From Archangium lipolyticum (GTDB taxonomy: Bacteria; Myxococcota; Myxococcia; Myxococcales; Myxococcaceae), in the NCBI RefSeq assembly GCF_024623785.1, contig NZ_JANKBZ010000004.1, forward strand, positions 434,001-498,000: a stretch of 64,000 nt of DNA, read 5' to 3'. The first letter of the stretch is position 1, and every line of letters begins with the position of its first letter. The translations under genes and the position numbers were made by a program. Positions 58,231 to 64,000 of the stretch are shown here, piece after piece. The notes beneath the pieces are model-generated. The model saw only the letters and a list, made by a program, of their open reading frames with translations. It was not told the origin of the DNA and did no database searches.

Positions 58231-58268
58231 ACCCTCACCCCGACCCTCTCCCAGAGGGAGAGGGAGGG
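58231..58268 (+). repeat. REP-like palindrome, copy 7, inside a gene end
   Basis: ACCCTCACCCCGA, CCCTCTCCC, AGA, GGGAGAGGG. On the minus strand it encodes the final PSPSGRGSG and stop of the CheB gene, exactly as copy 3 does for the AraC gene. Confidence 0.8.
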
Positions 58269-59305
58269 AAGGGCGCGGAGCTCCGGGCCAGGGAGATCAG
58301 CAGCGCCGACATCTCCGAGGGCGTGAGGATCTGACTCGCCGCCCCCATCGCCCTCGCCGCTCCCGGCATCCCATCCACCACGCAGCTCGCGCCGTCCTGC
58401 ACCACCGTGAGCGCTCCCGCCCGGCGCATCGCCAGCAACCCCCTCGCCCCGTCCTCTCCCATCCCCGTCAGCAACAGCCCCACCGCCCTCGCGCCGTGGA
58501 ACCCCGCCACGCTCTCGAAGAGCACGTCCACCGAGGGCACCGACACCCCCCTCGCCGGCTGCGTCTGCAACCGCCCTCCCCGCACCACCAGGTCCCGGTC
58601 CGCCGGTGACACGAACACCGCCCCCGGCTCCAGCCACTCCCCCCCCATCGCCACCACCGTCCGGTGCCCCGTCCCCCCCAGCCAGCGCGCGAAGCTCGGC
58701 TCGAATCCCCGGATGATGTGCTGCGCCACCAGCACCGGAAAGGGTGCCGGCGAGGGCAGCGCCCGCAGCAGCTCGTACACGAGCGGCGGCGCCCCCGTGG
58801 AGCCTCCAATCGCCAGCAGCGCGCATGACTTCCCCTCGGAGAGGGTCGTCACGGGCCGCGCCACCTGCACCACCGGCATGTTCGGGGGCGTCCGCCTCCG
58901 TCCCACCACCCGCGCGTGCGCCATCACCCGCACCGTGCGCAGCAGCCGCTCCCGGAACTCCTTCACCGCGTCCAGCCCCCCCGCCGTGGGCTTGGCCAAC
59001 ACGTCCACCGCTCCCGCCCTCAGCGACTCGAACGTCCGGTCCCTCCCGGGCGTGTCCAACTGCCCGCTGAGCACCACGATGGGACAGGGCGCCGTGGCCA
59101 TGATCTCCGCGATGGCATCCACCCCATCCATCCCCGGCAACACCAGGTCCATCAGCACCAGCTGGGGATTCCAACGACGCACCGCGGCCACGGCGTCACG
59201 GCCGTCCGTCACCTGTGGCAACAGCTCGATGTCCGGCTCGCGCCGGAGGATCTGCTCGAGAAAGGCGGCGACGGAGCGCGAGTCCTCAACCAGCAGCAGC
59301 TTCAC
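58235..59305 (-). CDS. cheB: Chemotaxis methylesterase/response regulator CheB
   Basis: A 356-residue CheB that would demethylate chemoreceptor glutamates when phosphorylated. The receiver domain has phospho-acceptor Asp53 (LVLMDLVLPGMDG) and Lys105. After a linker the esterase domain shows the full catalytic triad: Ser169 in IGGSTGAPP, His196 in AQHI, and Asp285 in TGMGEDGARG. The last residues come from a REP-like repeat. No other chemotaxis gene lies nearby, so this is an orphan CheB acting with receptors or a CheA encoded elsewhere, or in a non-motility pathway. Myxobacteria often have several Che systems. Confidence 0.92.
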   Translation of the reverse strand: MKLLLVEDSRSVAAFLEQILRREPDIELLPQVTDGRDAVAAVRRWNPQLVLMDLVLPGMDGVDAIAEIMATAPCPIVVLSGQLDTPGRDRTFESLRAGAVDVLAKPTAGGLDAVKEFRERLLRTVRVMAHARVVGRRRTPPNMPVVQVARPVTTLSEGKSCALLAIGGSTGAPPLVYELLRALPSPAPFPVLVAQHIIRGFEPSFARWLGGTGHRTVVAMGGEWLEPGAVFVSPADRDLVVRGGRLQTQPARGVSVPSVDVLFESVAGFHGARAVGLLLTGMGEDGARGLLAMRRAGALTVVQDGASCVVDGMPGAARAMGAASQILTPSEMSALLISLARSSAPFPPSPSGRGSG

Positions 59306-59495
59306 CTGAGCGGCCTCCCCGGCCTGTCAGCTCTCGCATCAGACCCAGGAAGAAGGCCTGTTCGAACCCACCTCTTATCACGTACGCGTCCACGCCCGCC
59401 TCTCCTCGCACGGAGTGAGAAGGACCCGGGGCTCCACCGGCCATGACGGGAATGCCCCTTGCGAGCGGGAAGGACTGCCCCAGAATGTCGCGCGC

Positions 59496-60458
59496 ATGAC
59501 GGACGTTCCCGCGGCCGGGCGGCGTCCGAGCTCCTCACCCACCGGGTCTCCCTTGGTCCCAAGACTCCTGCTCTGCCTCCTGCTCTTGCCCGGCCTGGCC
59601 ATGGCCCAGACGCCCCAGCCCCTGCCCGCCTTCGAGCTGGAACGGCTGCAACTCGAGCCGTCCGGATTGGGCTCGCTGGTGGTGGGCACCGGCCGCACGT
59701 TGGACCCGGGCGTCGTCCGCGTGTCGCTCCAGGCGCACTTCGAGCACCTGCCCCTCAACTTCGCCAGGACGTGGGATCCGGTGGTCCACTCCATGGCCCT
59801 GGTGCAGAACCGGCTCACCGGGCACGTCACCGCCGCCGTCGGCGTGCTGCCCTGGCTCCAGCTCGGCGCGCAGCTGCCCTATATCGTGGACCAACAGGGA
59901 GACTCCTTCCGGGGCATCACCCCGCCCGAGGGCCGGGGAATGGGCACACCCTGGCTGTCGGTGCGTGCGGCCCCACTCCAGGTGAAGAACGGCGCGCCGT
60001 TGAACCTCGGCCTGGAGCTCTCGGCCGGACTGCCGGTGGGCAGCACGGAGCTGCTCGCGCGGGACACGTTCGCGGTGAACCCCCGGGTGCAGGCCAGCAT
60101 CCAGGGCGAGGGCTACCAGGTGGGCGCCGAGGTGGGCGCCCTGCTGCGCCCCGGGTATGACCTGTCGCCACTGTCCCAACGCACGCAGGACGTGGTGGGC
60201 AGCGAGCTGCGCGTGGGCGCCACCGTCACCTCGCGCGGAGAGAATGGCACCTCCACCCGGCCCGAGCTCAGCGTACTGCTGAACCTTCCGCTCCAGGGAG
60301 GCCGGCCCAGCGGCGAGGTGCTGCTGGGCGTCCGCAAGCACGCCCTGAAGGGGTTGGATCTCTACTTCCTCGGAGGGCCCGGCATGGGCACCGCCGTGGA
60401 CATCCCCGTCCTCCGGTTTCTCGTGGGCGCCTCCTTCGTCACGGGAGAGGCGGACTGA
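59496..60458 (+). CDS. Porin-like outer membrane protein, paralogue of the first gene
   Basis: A 320-residue exported protein with signal LLLCLLLLPGLAMA. The mature part is beta-rich and begins FELERLQLEPSGLGSLVVGT, closely matching the start of the OmpA-like protein at 60-1547 (FELERLQLNP). Both share WLxLGAQLP, GMGTPWLSVRA and GLELSAGLPVGS-type strands. Unlike that protein it ends after the barrel-like domain, with no TSP3 or OmpA part. The ATG at 59496 is used; a GTG closer to the signal is possible. It sits 46 bases upstream of the dihaem peroxidase gene on the same strand. Confidence 0.78.
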   Translation: MTDVPAAGRRPSSSPTGSPLVPRLLLCLLLLPGLAMAQTPQPLPAFELERLQLEPSGLGSLVVGTGRTLDPGVVRVSLQAHFEHLPLNFARTWDPVVHSMALVQNRLTGHVTAAVGVLPWLQLGAQLPYIVDQQGDSFRGITPPEGRGMGTPWLSVRAAPLQVKNGAPLNLGLELSAGLPVGSTELLARDTFAVNPRVQASIQGEGYQVGAEVGALLRPGYDLSPLSQRTQDVVGSELRVGATVTSRGENGTSTRPELSVLLNLPLQGGRPSGEVLLGVRKHALKGLDLYFLGGPGMGTAVDIPVLRFLVGASFVTGEAD

Positions 60459-60504
60459 CCGGGGGGCATGGTCCCGCACGGTATTCCGGGGTTACAGTGC
60501 TCGC

Positions 60505-61677
60505 ATGAGTCGTCAACCCTTGCGTCGCTGGATGCTGGCGGGAGCCCTCGCTGGCTCCCTGGGCCTGTCGTGCACGGAGCCCGAAGAGCCTTTCCCCAAC
60601 CTCGACGAGCTCGAGCTGCTCCAGAACCTGCACAGCCCCACGCGCAACCCGCCCAGGGACCCGACGAACAAGTACGGCGACAACCCGGTGGCGGCGGCGC
60701 TGGGCCATCGGCTCTTCGACGACCCGGGCCTGTCGAGCTGCGGCACCATCTCCTGCAAGAGCTGCCATGACGGCGAGGGCCGCACGGTGGACACGGCGGT
60801 GGCGGAGGGCTGCAACGGCAAGCTCACCGGGCGCAACCCGCCCTCCATCCTGAACACGGGCTACAGCACCTGGTTCATGTGGGACGGGCGCGCGGACCGG
60901 CTGTGGAACCAGGCACTGCTGCCGCTGCTGAGCCCCATCGAGATGGACTCCAGCGCCGACCTCCTGCGCGCCCGCCTGTCCGAGGCCTACGCGGAGGACT
61001 ACCGCGGCCTCTTCGGCAAGCTGCCCTCGGAGGAGGAGGACGACGAGCAGCTGCTGGCCAACTTCGGCAAGGTCATCGCCGCGTACGAGCGCACGGTGAA
61101 CCGCACCGACGCGCCTTTCGACCAGGACGTCATCCGCTTCCTCGCCGCGGTGGCGGCGGGCACGGCCGAGAAGGACCCGGCGTACCTGGGGCTGAAGACC
61201 TTCGTGCGCAAGGGCCAGTGCGCCGCGTGCCACAAGGGCCCGATGCTGAGCGACGACCAGTTCCACAACATCGGGGTGAAGGACCAGAGCGACAGCCAGC
61301 GCGGCGTGATGGCGGCGGCCGACACGCTGCTCGCGTGGACCTTCAACTCGGCGGGACCCTACAGCGACGCGGCCGCGGGCAGCGTCGAGTCGGGACGGTT
61401 GCAGCGGTTGAGCAGCGACGTGAAGCAGAAGAGCGCGGAGCTGGAGGGCGCCTACAAGACGCCCACGCTGCGCAACGTGACGCTGACGGCGCCGTACATG
61501 CACACCGGCGAGCTGAAGACGCTCGAGGACGTCATCGACCTGTACGACAAGGGCGGCGAGCCCCGGGGCAACTACGCGGGCGAGGTGTCCATCACCATCA
61601 AGCCGCTGGAGCTCACCGACGAGGAGAAGAAGGCGCTGGTGAAGCTGCTGGAGTCGATGACGGGGGCGCCGAGGTAG
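60505..61677 (+). CDS. Dihaem cytochrome-c peroxidase (MauG-type), lipoprotein
   Basis: A 390-residue periplasmic, lipid-anchored (SLGLSC) dihaem enzyme that reduces peroxide using cytochrome electrons, or oxidises another substrate as MauG does. Two haem-binding motifs are present: CKSCH (84-88) and CAACH (239-243), about 155 residues apart as in the family. The TGRNPPSILNTGY, MWDGRA and APYMHTGELKTLEDV blocks are also family features. Its last 65 bases overlap the tail of the convergent bioY gene, which is tight even for convergent genes. A partner role for the porin-like gene upstream is possible. Confidence 0.92.
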   Translation: MSRQPLRRWMLAGALAGSLGLSCTEPEEPFPNLDELELLQNLHSPTRNPPRDPTNKYGDNPVAAALGHRLFDDPGLSSCGTISCKSCHDGEGRTVDTAVAEGCNGKLTGRNPPSILNTGYSTWFMWDGRADRLWNQALLPLLSPIEMDSSADLLRARLSEAYAEDYRGLFGKLPSEEEDDEQLLANFGKVIAAYERTVNRTDAPFDQDVIRFLAAVAAGTAEKDPAYLGLKTFVRKGQCAACHKGPMLSDDQFHNIGVKDQSDSQRGVMAAADTLLAWTFNSAGPYSDAAAGSVESGRLQRLSSDVKQKSAELEGAYKTPTLRNVTLTAPYMHTGELKTLEDVIDLYDKGGEPRGNYAGEVSITIKPLELTDEEKKALVKLLESMTGAPR

Positions 61678-62233
61678 CCCCGGCGGGCCGGGGCGGCTGG
61701 ATGAGCGGCCAGGCGCGCTTGAGGGTGACGGCGACGGAGGCGGCCACGGCCGCCTTCACGCAATCACCGGGAAGGAAGGCGAGCGAGCCCAGGGCGGCCT
61801 TCGCGAGCGGCAGGTTCGCCGCCACGGCGAGCCACGGAATCCCCACGGCGTAGAGGACGCCGATGCCGCCGAGCACGTTGATGGCGAAGGCGAGCGGCAC
61901 CGAGAGGCGTGACCAGGCGCGCTCGGTGAGCCAGCCGATGACGAAGGCCCCGGGCAGGAAGCCCACGAAGAAGCCACCGGTGGGCCCCACGTAGACGGAG
62001 AGCCCGCCATTGCCTCCAGCGAGCAGCGGCAACCCCGCGGCCACGAGCAGGTGGAAGAGCAGCAGGGACAGGCCCGCCTTGCGCGCGCCGAGCGAGGAGC
62101 CGGCGAGCATCACCCCGAGCGTCTGGGCGGTGATGGGGACGGGGATGAAGGGCAGCGCGAGGGGAGGCATCAGCCCGAGCGCGGCCACGATGGCGGCGAA
62201 CAGGGCGACATGGACGAGGTCGCGGGTCTTCAC
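61613..62233 (-). CDS. bioY: Biotin ECF transporter substrate-binding subunit BioY
   Basis: A 206-residue integral membrane S component that captures biotin. The BioY hallmark PFIPVPITAQTLGVMLAG is at about 29-46, and VYVGPTGGFFVGFLPGAFVI lies centrally; six hydrophobic helices are seen. The family usually ends near LKRAWPL (about 190). The extra Pro/Ala/Ser tail runs antisense into the peroxidase gene. It overlaps the bioN gene upstream by four bases (ATGA) and is last in the bioM-bioN-bioY operon. Confidence 0.92.
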   Translation of the reverse strand: MKTRDLVHVALFAAIVAALGLMPPLALPFIPVPITAQTLGVMLAGSSLGARKAGLSLLLFHLLVAAGLPLLAGGNGGLSVYVGPTGGFFVGFLPGAFVIGWLTERAWSRLSVPLAFAINVLGGIGVLYAVGIPWLAVAANLPLAKAALGSLAFLPGDCVKAAVAASVAVTLKRAWPLIQPPRPAGATSAPPSSTPAASPAPSSPRR

Positions 62234-62841
62234 GAGGGTTCCTCGGGGTCGAAGCAGCGCGCGTCGATGGCGTCGGCGAGCGTGTCGGCGGTGCGGAGTG
62301 TCTTGACGAGCAGCGGGACGAGCACGGCGAGGGGATTGCGTTCCAGGCCGCGCACGCGCTGGGCCTCCTGGATTTCACGCAGCCAGGTGGCCAGCAGGGG
62401 GATGAAGCGCAGGGTGAGGGAGAGCAGCAGGCCCAGCCGCGCGGGACTCAGCCCGAAGCGGGCCAGGGGGCGGAAGGCGCGCTCCAGGGACTCGAGCATG
62501 TCCGAGGCGCGCGTCGTCTGGGAGACGAGCGTGGCGAGCAGCAGCAACACGGCGAGCCGCAGCACGGACTCCAGCGCGAACACCCAGCCGGACAGCCACA
62601 CCTGCATGAGGAAGAGCGGGCCGAGCACGAAGGCGGAGAGCCGGAGGACGGGGGCGACCTCGCGCGGGCGCAGGCGCGCGAGCCCGTAGAGGCCGAGCGT
62701 GACGGCGAGCGCGGCGGAGACGACGGGCAGGGAGCGGAAGAGCAGCAGCCCCGTGCCGGCCGCGAGCAGCGCGAGCATCTTGGCGCCCGCAGGGACGGCG
62801 TGGAGGGGCGAGTCCCGGTGGAGGTAGACGCCGAGGCTCAC
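62230..62841 (-). CDS. bioN: ECF transporter transmembrane subunit BioN/EcfT
   Basis: A 203-residue membrane coupling protein. The two EcfT signature motifs with charged residues for contact with the ATPase are seen as EAQRVRG (about 155-161) and AIDARCF (about 190-196). Between them and upstream are several hydrophobic helices ([26 protein letters not shown]). It connects ATP hydrolysis by BioM to biotin uptake through BioY. It overlaps both neighbours by four bases. The second signature usually ends RG; here it is RC, a mild deviation. Confidence 0.9.
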   Translation of the reverse strand: MSLGVYLHRDSPLHAVPAGAKMLALLAAGTGLLLFRSLPVVSAALAVTLGLYGLARLRPREVAPVLRLSAFVLGPLFLMQVWLSGWVFALESVLRLAVLLLLATLVSQTTRASDMLESLERAFRPLARFGLSPARLGLLLSLTLRFIPLLATWLREIQEAQRVRGLERNPLAVLVPLLVKTLRTADTLADAIDARCFDPEEPS

Positions 62842-63512
62842 GCCATCATCCGGACGTAGGCGTCGAGGGCGACGGAGGGGACGTCATCGAGGACGATGCG
62901 GCCCTCGTCGAAGACGAGCACGCGGTCGAAGTCGCGCAGCAGCTCCAGGTCGTGCGAGACGACGATGGCCGTCTGGGGCATGTCGTGGATGGCCCGGGCG
63001 AGACGGCGCTTGTTGCGCAGATCGAGCAGCGTGGTGGGCTCGTCGAAGACGACGTAGCGGGGCTCCATGACGAGCACGGAGGAGAGCGCCAGGAGCTGCT
63101 TCTGACCGCCACTGAGGAGGTGGGCGGGGTGTTGACGGAAGCCCTCCAGACCGTAGCGGCGGAGGATGGAGGTGACGCGCTCGGAGATTTCGGCCGGAGG
63201 GAGACGGAGGTTCTTCAACCCGAAGGCGATGTCCTCCTCGACGGTGGGGAGGACGATCTGGTTGTCGGGGTTCTGGAAGACGAAGCCCACCTTGCGGCGG
63301 ACGGCACGGGCGTCCTTGCGGGTATCGAGCCCCTCGACGAGGACCTGACCCTGATCGGGAACGAGGAGCCCGTTGAGGAGACGGACGAAGGTGCTCTTGC
63401 CGGAACCATTGGAACCGACCACGGCGACGCGGCGCTCGGAGAGGGAGAGGTCGAGCCCCTTGAGGACGTGGTGCTCACCGAAGTGGTGGTTGACGGCGCG
63501 GAGCTGGATCAT
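62838..63512 (-). CDS. bioM: ECF transporter ATPase BioM
   Basis: A 224-residue ABC ATPase that powers biotin uptake. Walker A GSNGSGKS is at 33-40, followed by a Q-loop segment ([11 protein letters not shown]), the signature LSGGQKQ, Walker [13 protein letters not shown] and the switch histidine in VVSHDLELL. The QNPDNQI form is typical of ECF-type ATPases. It is the first gene of bioMNY and starts right after a region with two REP-like copies; I saw no biotin-regulator operator in that region. Confidence 0.92.
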   Translation of the reverse strand: MIQLRAVNHHFGEHHVLKGLDLSLSERRVAVVGSNGSGKSTFVRLLNGLLVPDQGQVLVEGLDTRKDARAVRRKVGFVFQNPDNQIVLPTVEEDIAFGLKNLRLPPAEISERVTSILRRYGLEGFRQHPAHLLSGGQKQLLALSSVLVMEPRYVVFDEPTTLLDLRNKRRLARAIHDMPQTAIVVSHDLELLRDFDRVLVFDEGRIVLDDVPSVALDAYVRMMA

Positions 63513-63563
63513 CGCTGCGGAAACGAGCGAGTGACTGTAGCGCCTTTTTGGTTCCGTGCATGT

Positions 63564-63600
63564 CCCCTCTCCCTCTGGGAGAGGGCTAGGGTGAGGGTAT
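63564..63600 (-). repeat. REP-like palindrome, copy 8
   Basis: CCCCTCTCCC, TCT, GGGAGAGGG, CTAGGGTGAGGGT. It is almost identical to copy 2, including the CTAG, and inverted relative to copy 9 beside it. Confidence 0.8.
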
Positions 63601-63652
63601 TTCGTCCTCCCGGTGCGCCCCCCGTCACACGGAGAGCAACCCGGGACCCGTA

Positions 63653-63688
63653 TACCCTCACCCCGTCCCTCTCCCAGAGGGAGAGGGT
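63653..63688 (+). repeat. REP-like palindrome, copy 9
   Basis: ACCCTCACCCCGT, CCCTCTCCC, AGA, GGGAGAGGG. It forms an inverted pair with copy 8, 52 bases apart, between bioM and the NADH dehydrogenase gene. Confidence 0.8.
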
Positions 63689-63702
63689 CTGACCCGGGTC
63701 AC

Positions 63703-64000
63703 TCAGTGCATGTGCGTCGGCTCGGGCTCGGGCCGCGTCAGGCCGACACCGGGGTGCTCCTCGCCGTGAGCCTCGGCGTCAGGAAGCGCCTGGGTGGACT
63801 GGATGGGAGGGAGCTTCCCCGCATGCAGGCCGGTGATGAGCCGCACGTCCCGCCGCTTGGTGAGATACGTGTAGGCCCAGTCGAACATCACGGCCAGCTT
63901 GTTCCGGAAGCCGATGAGGAAGGTGATGTGGATGCCCAGCCACATCAACCAGGCGGGCTTGCCGCGCAGGCGGACCTTGTCGTAGAGCACGCCGATCGCC
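63703..64000 (-). CDS. Type II NADH dehydrogenase, C-terminal part
   Basis: Only the last 98 codons lie in the window; the gene continues past its end. The segment GVLYDKVRLRGKPAWLMWLG, IHITFLIGFRNKLAVMFDWA and YTYLTKRRDVRLI is the membrane-binding C-terminal end of flavin-dependent NDH-2 enzymes, which oxidise NADH and reduce quinone without pumping protons. A His/Pro/Glu-rich tail (PEPEPTHMH) follows. The frame is open to the edge, with no start in view. Confidence 0.85.
   Translation of the reverse strand, partial: AIGVLYDKVRLRGKPAWLMWLGIHITFLIGFRNKLAVMFDWAYTYLTKRRDVRLITGLHAGKLPPIQSTQALPDAEAHGEEHPGVGLTRPEPEPTHMH

Overview
The window is high-GC DNA from a myxobacterium, most likely suborder Cystobacterineae (an Archangium/Cystobacter-type genome). 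The taxonomic call rests on the families present: DUF4215 Cys-rich repeats with a MYXO-CTERM-like tail, ELWxxDGT repeats, DUF2381 and DUSAM proteins, an Imm52-type remnant, a Ser/Thr kinase with a TPR tail, and many secreted lipoproteins. I saw no rRNA, tRNA, CRISPR array or intact insertion sequence. Genes lie on both strands in short operons.

Layout. 0-6.4 kb: envelope genes (OmpA-like porin, Cys-rich repeat protein, two small barrel-like proteins, M28 peptidase) and a Uma2 nuclease. 6.7-10.4 kb: membrane Ser/Thr kinase with TPRs. 10.4-14 kb: a sigma-54 enhancer-binding regulator followed by a lipoprotein and two tandem paralogues of unknown function; a -24/-12 promoter and a cluster of GACACGTCA sites lie between regulator and target. 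14.3-17.7 kb: two universal stress proteins coupled to a Ca2+-type P-ATPase. 17.7-23 kb: ELWxxDGT lipoprotein, orphan sensor kinase, 5'-nucleotidase.

23-28.7 kb is the most interesting segment. It holds a vWA protein, a nicotinamidase-like hydrolase, an atypical kinase with a zinc ribbon, a PP2C phosphatase and an NrtR-type Nudix regulator. The vWA/PP2C/kinase trio resembles the TerY-P signalling triad. Three promoters here (nicotinamidase, PP2C-kinase, nrtR) carry the same operator: GTGT/ACAC half-sites every 11 bp laid over a TTGAC -35 box. This suggests a phospho-signalling cassette wired to NAD status.

28.7-47 kb: AraC regulator, methyltransferase-like protein, lipid kinase, PEGA protein, an AT-richer 1016-aa repeat lipoprotein, a kinase-N-lobe-like membrane protein, M64 peptidase, DUF2267 and SIMPL proteins, a VanB-type reductase, a BTAD-ATPase regulator, and a coupled pair of a PilZ protein and a haem-oxygenase-like diiron protein. 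47-54.8 kb: a large propeller-type hybrid histidine kinase, a 68-aa small gene, a small barrel protein, and a HEAT/SEC-C pair. 54.8-58.2 kb: an island of myxobacterial paralogous families with decayed copies. 58.2-64 kb: CheB, a second porin-like protein related to the first gene, a dihaem peroxidase, the biotin ECF transporter bioMNY, and the end of a type II NADH dehydrogenase.

Nine copies of a REP-like palindrome (ACCCTCACCCC then CCCTCTCCC/GGGAGAGGG) are scattered through the window. Two of them supply the last codons and stop of genes. Convergent gene pairs are often separated by strong hairpins.
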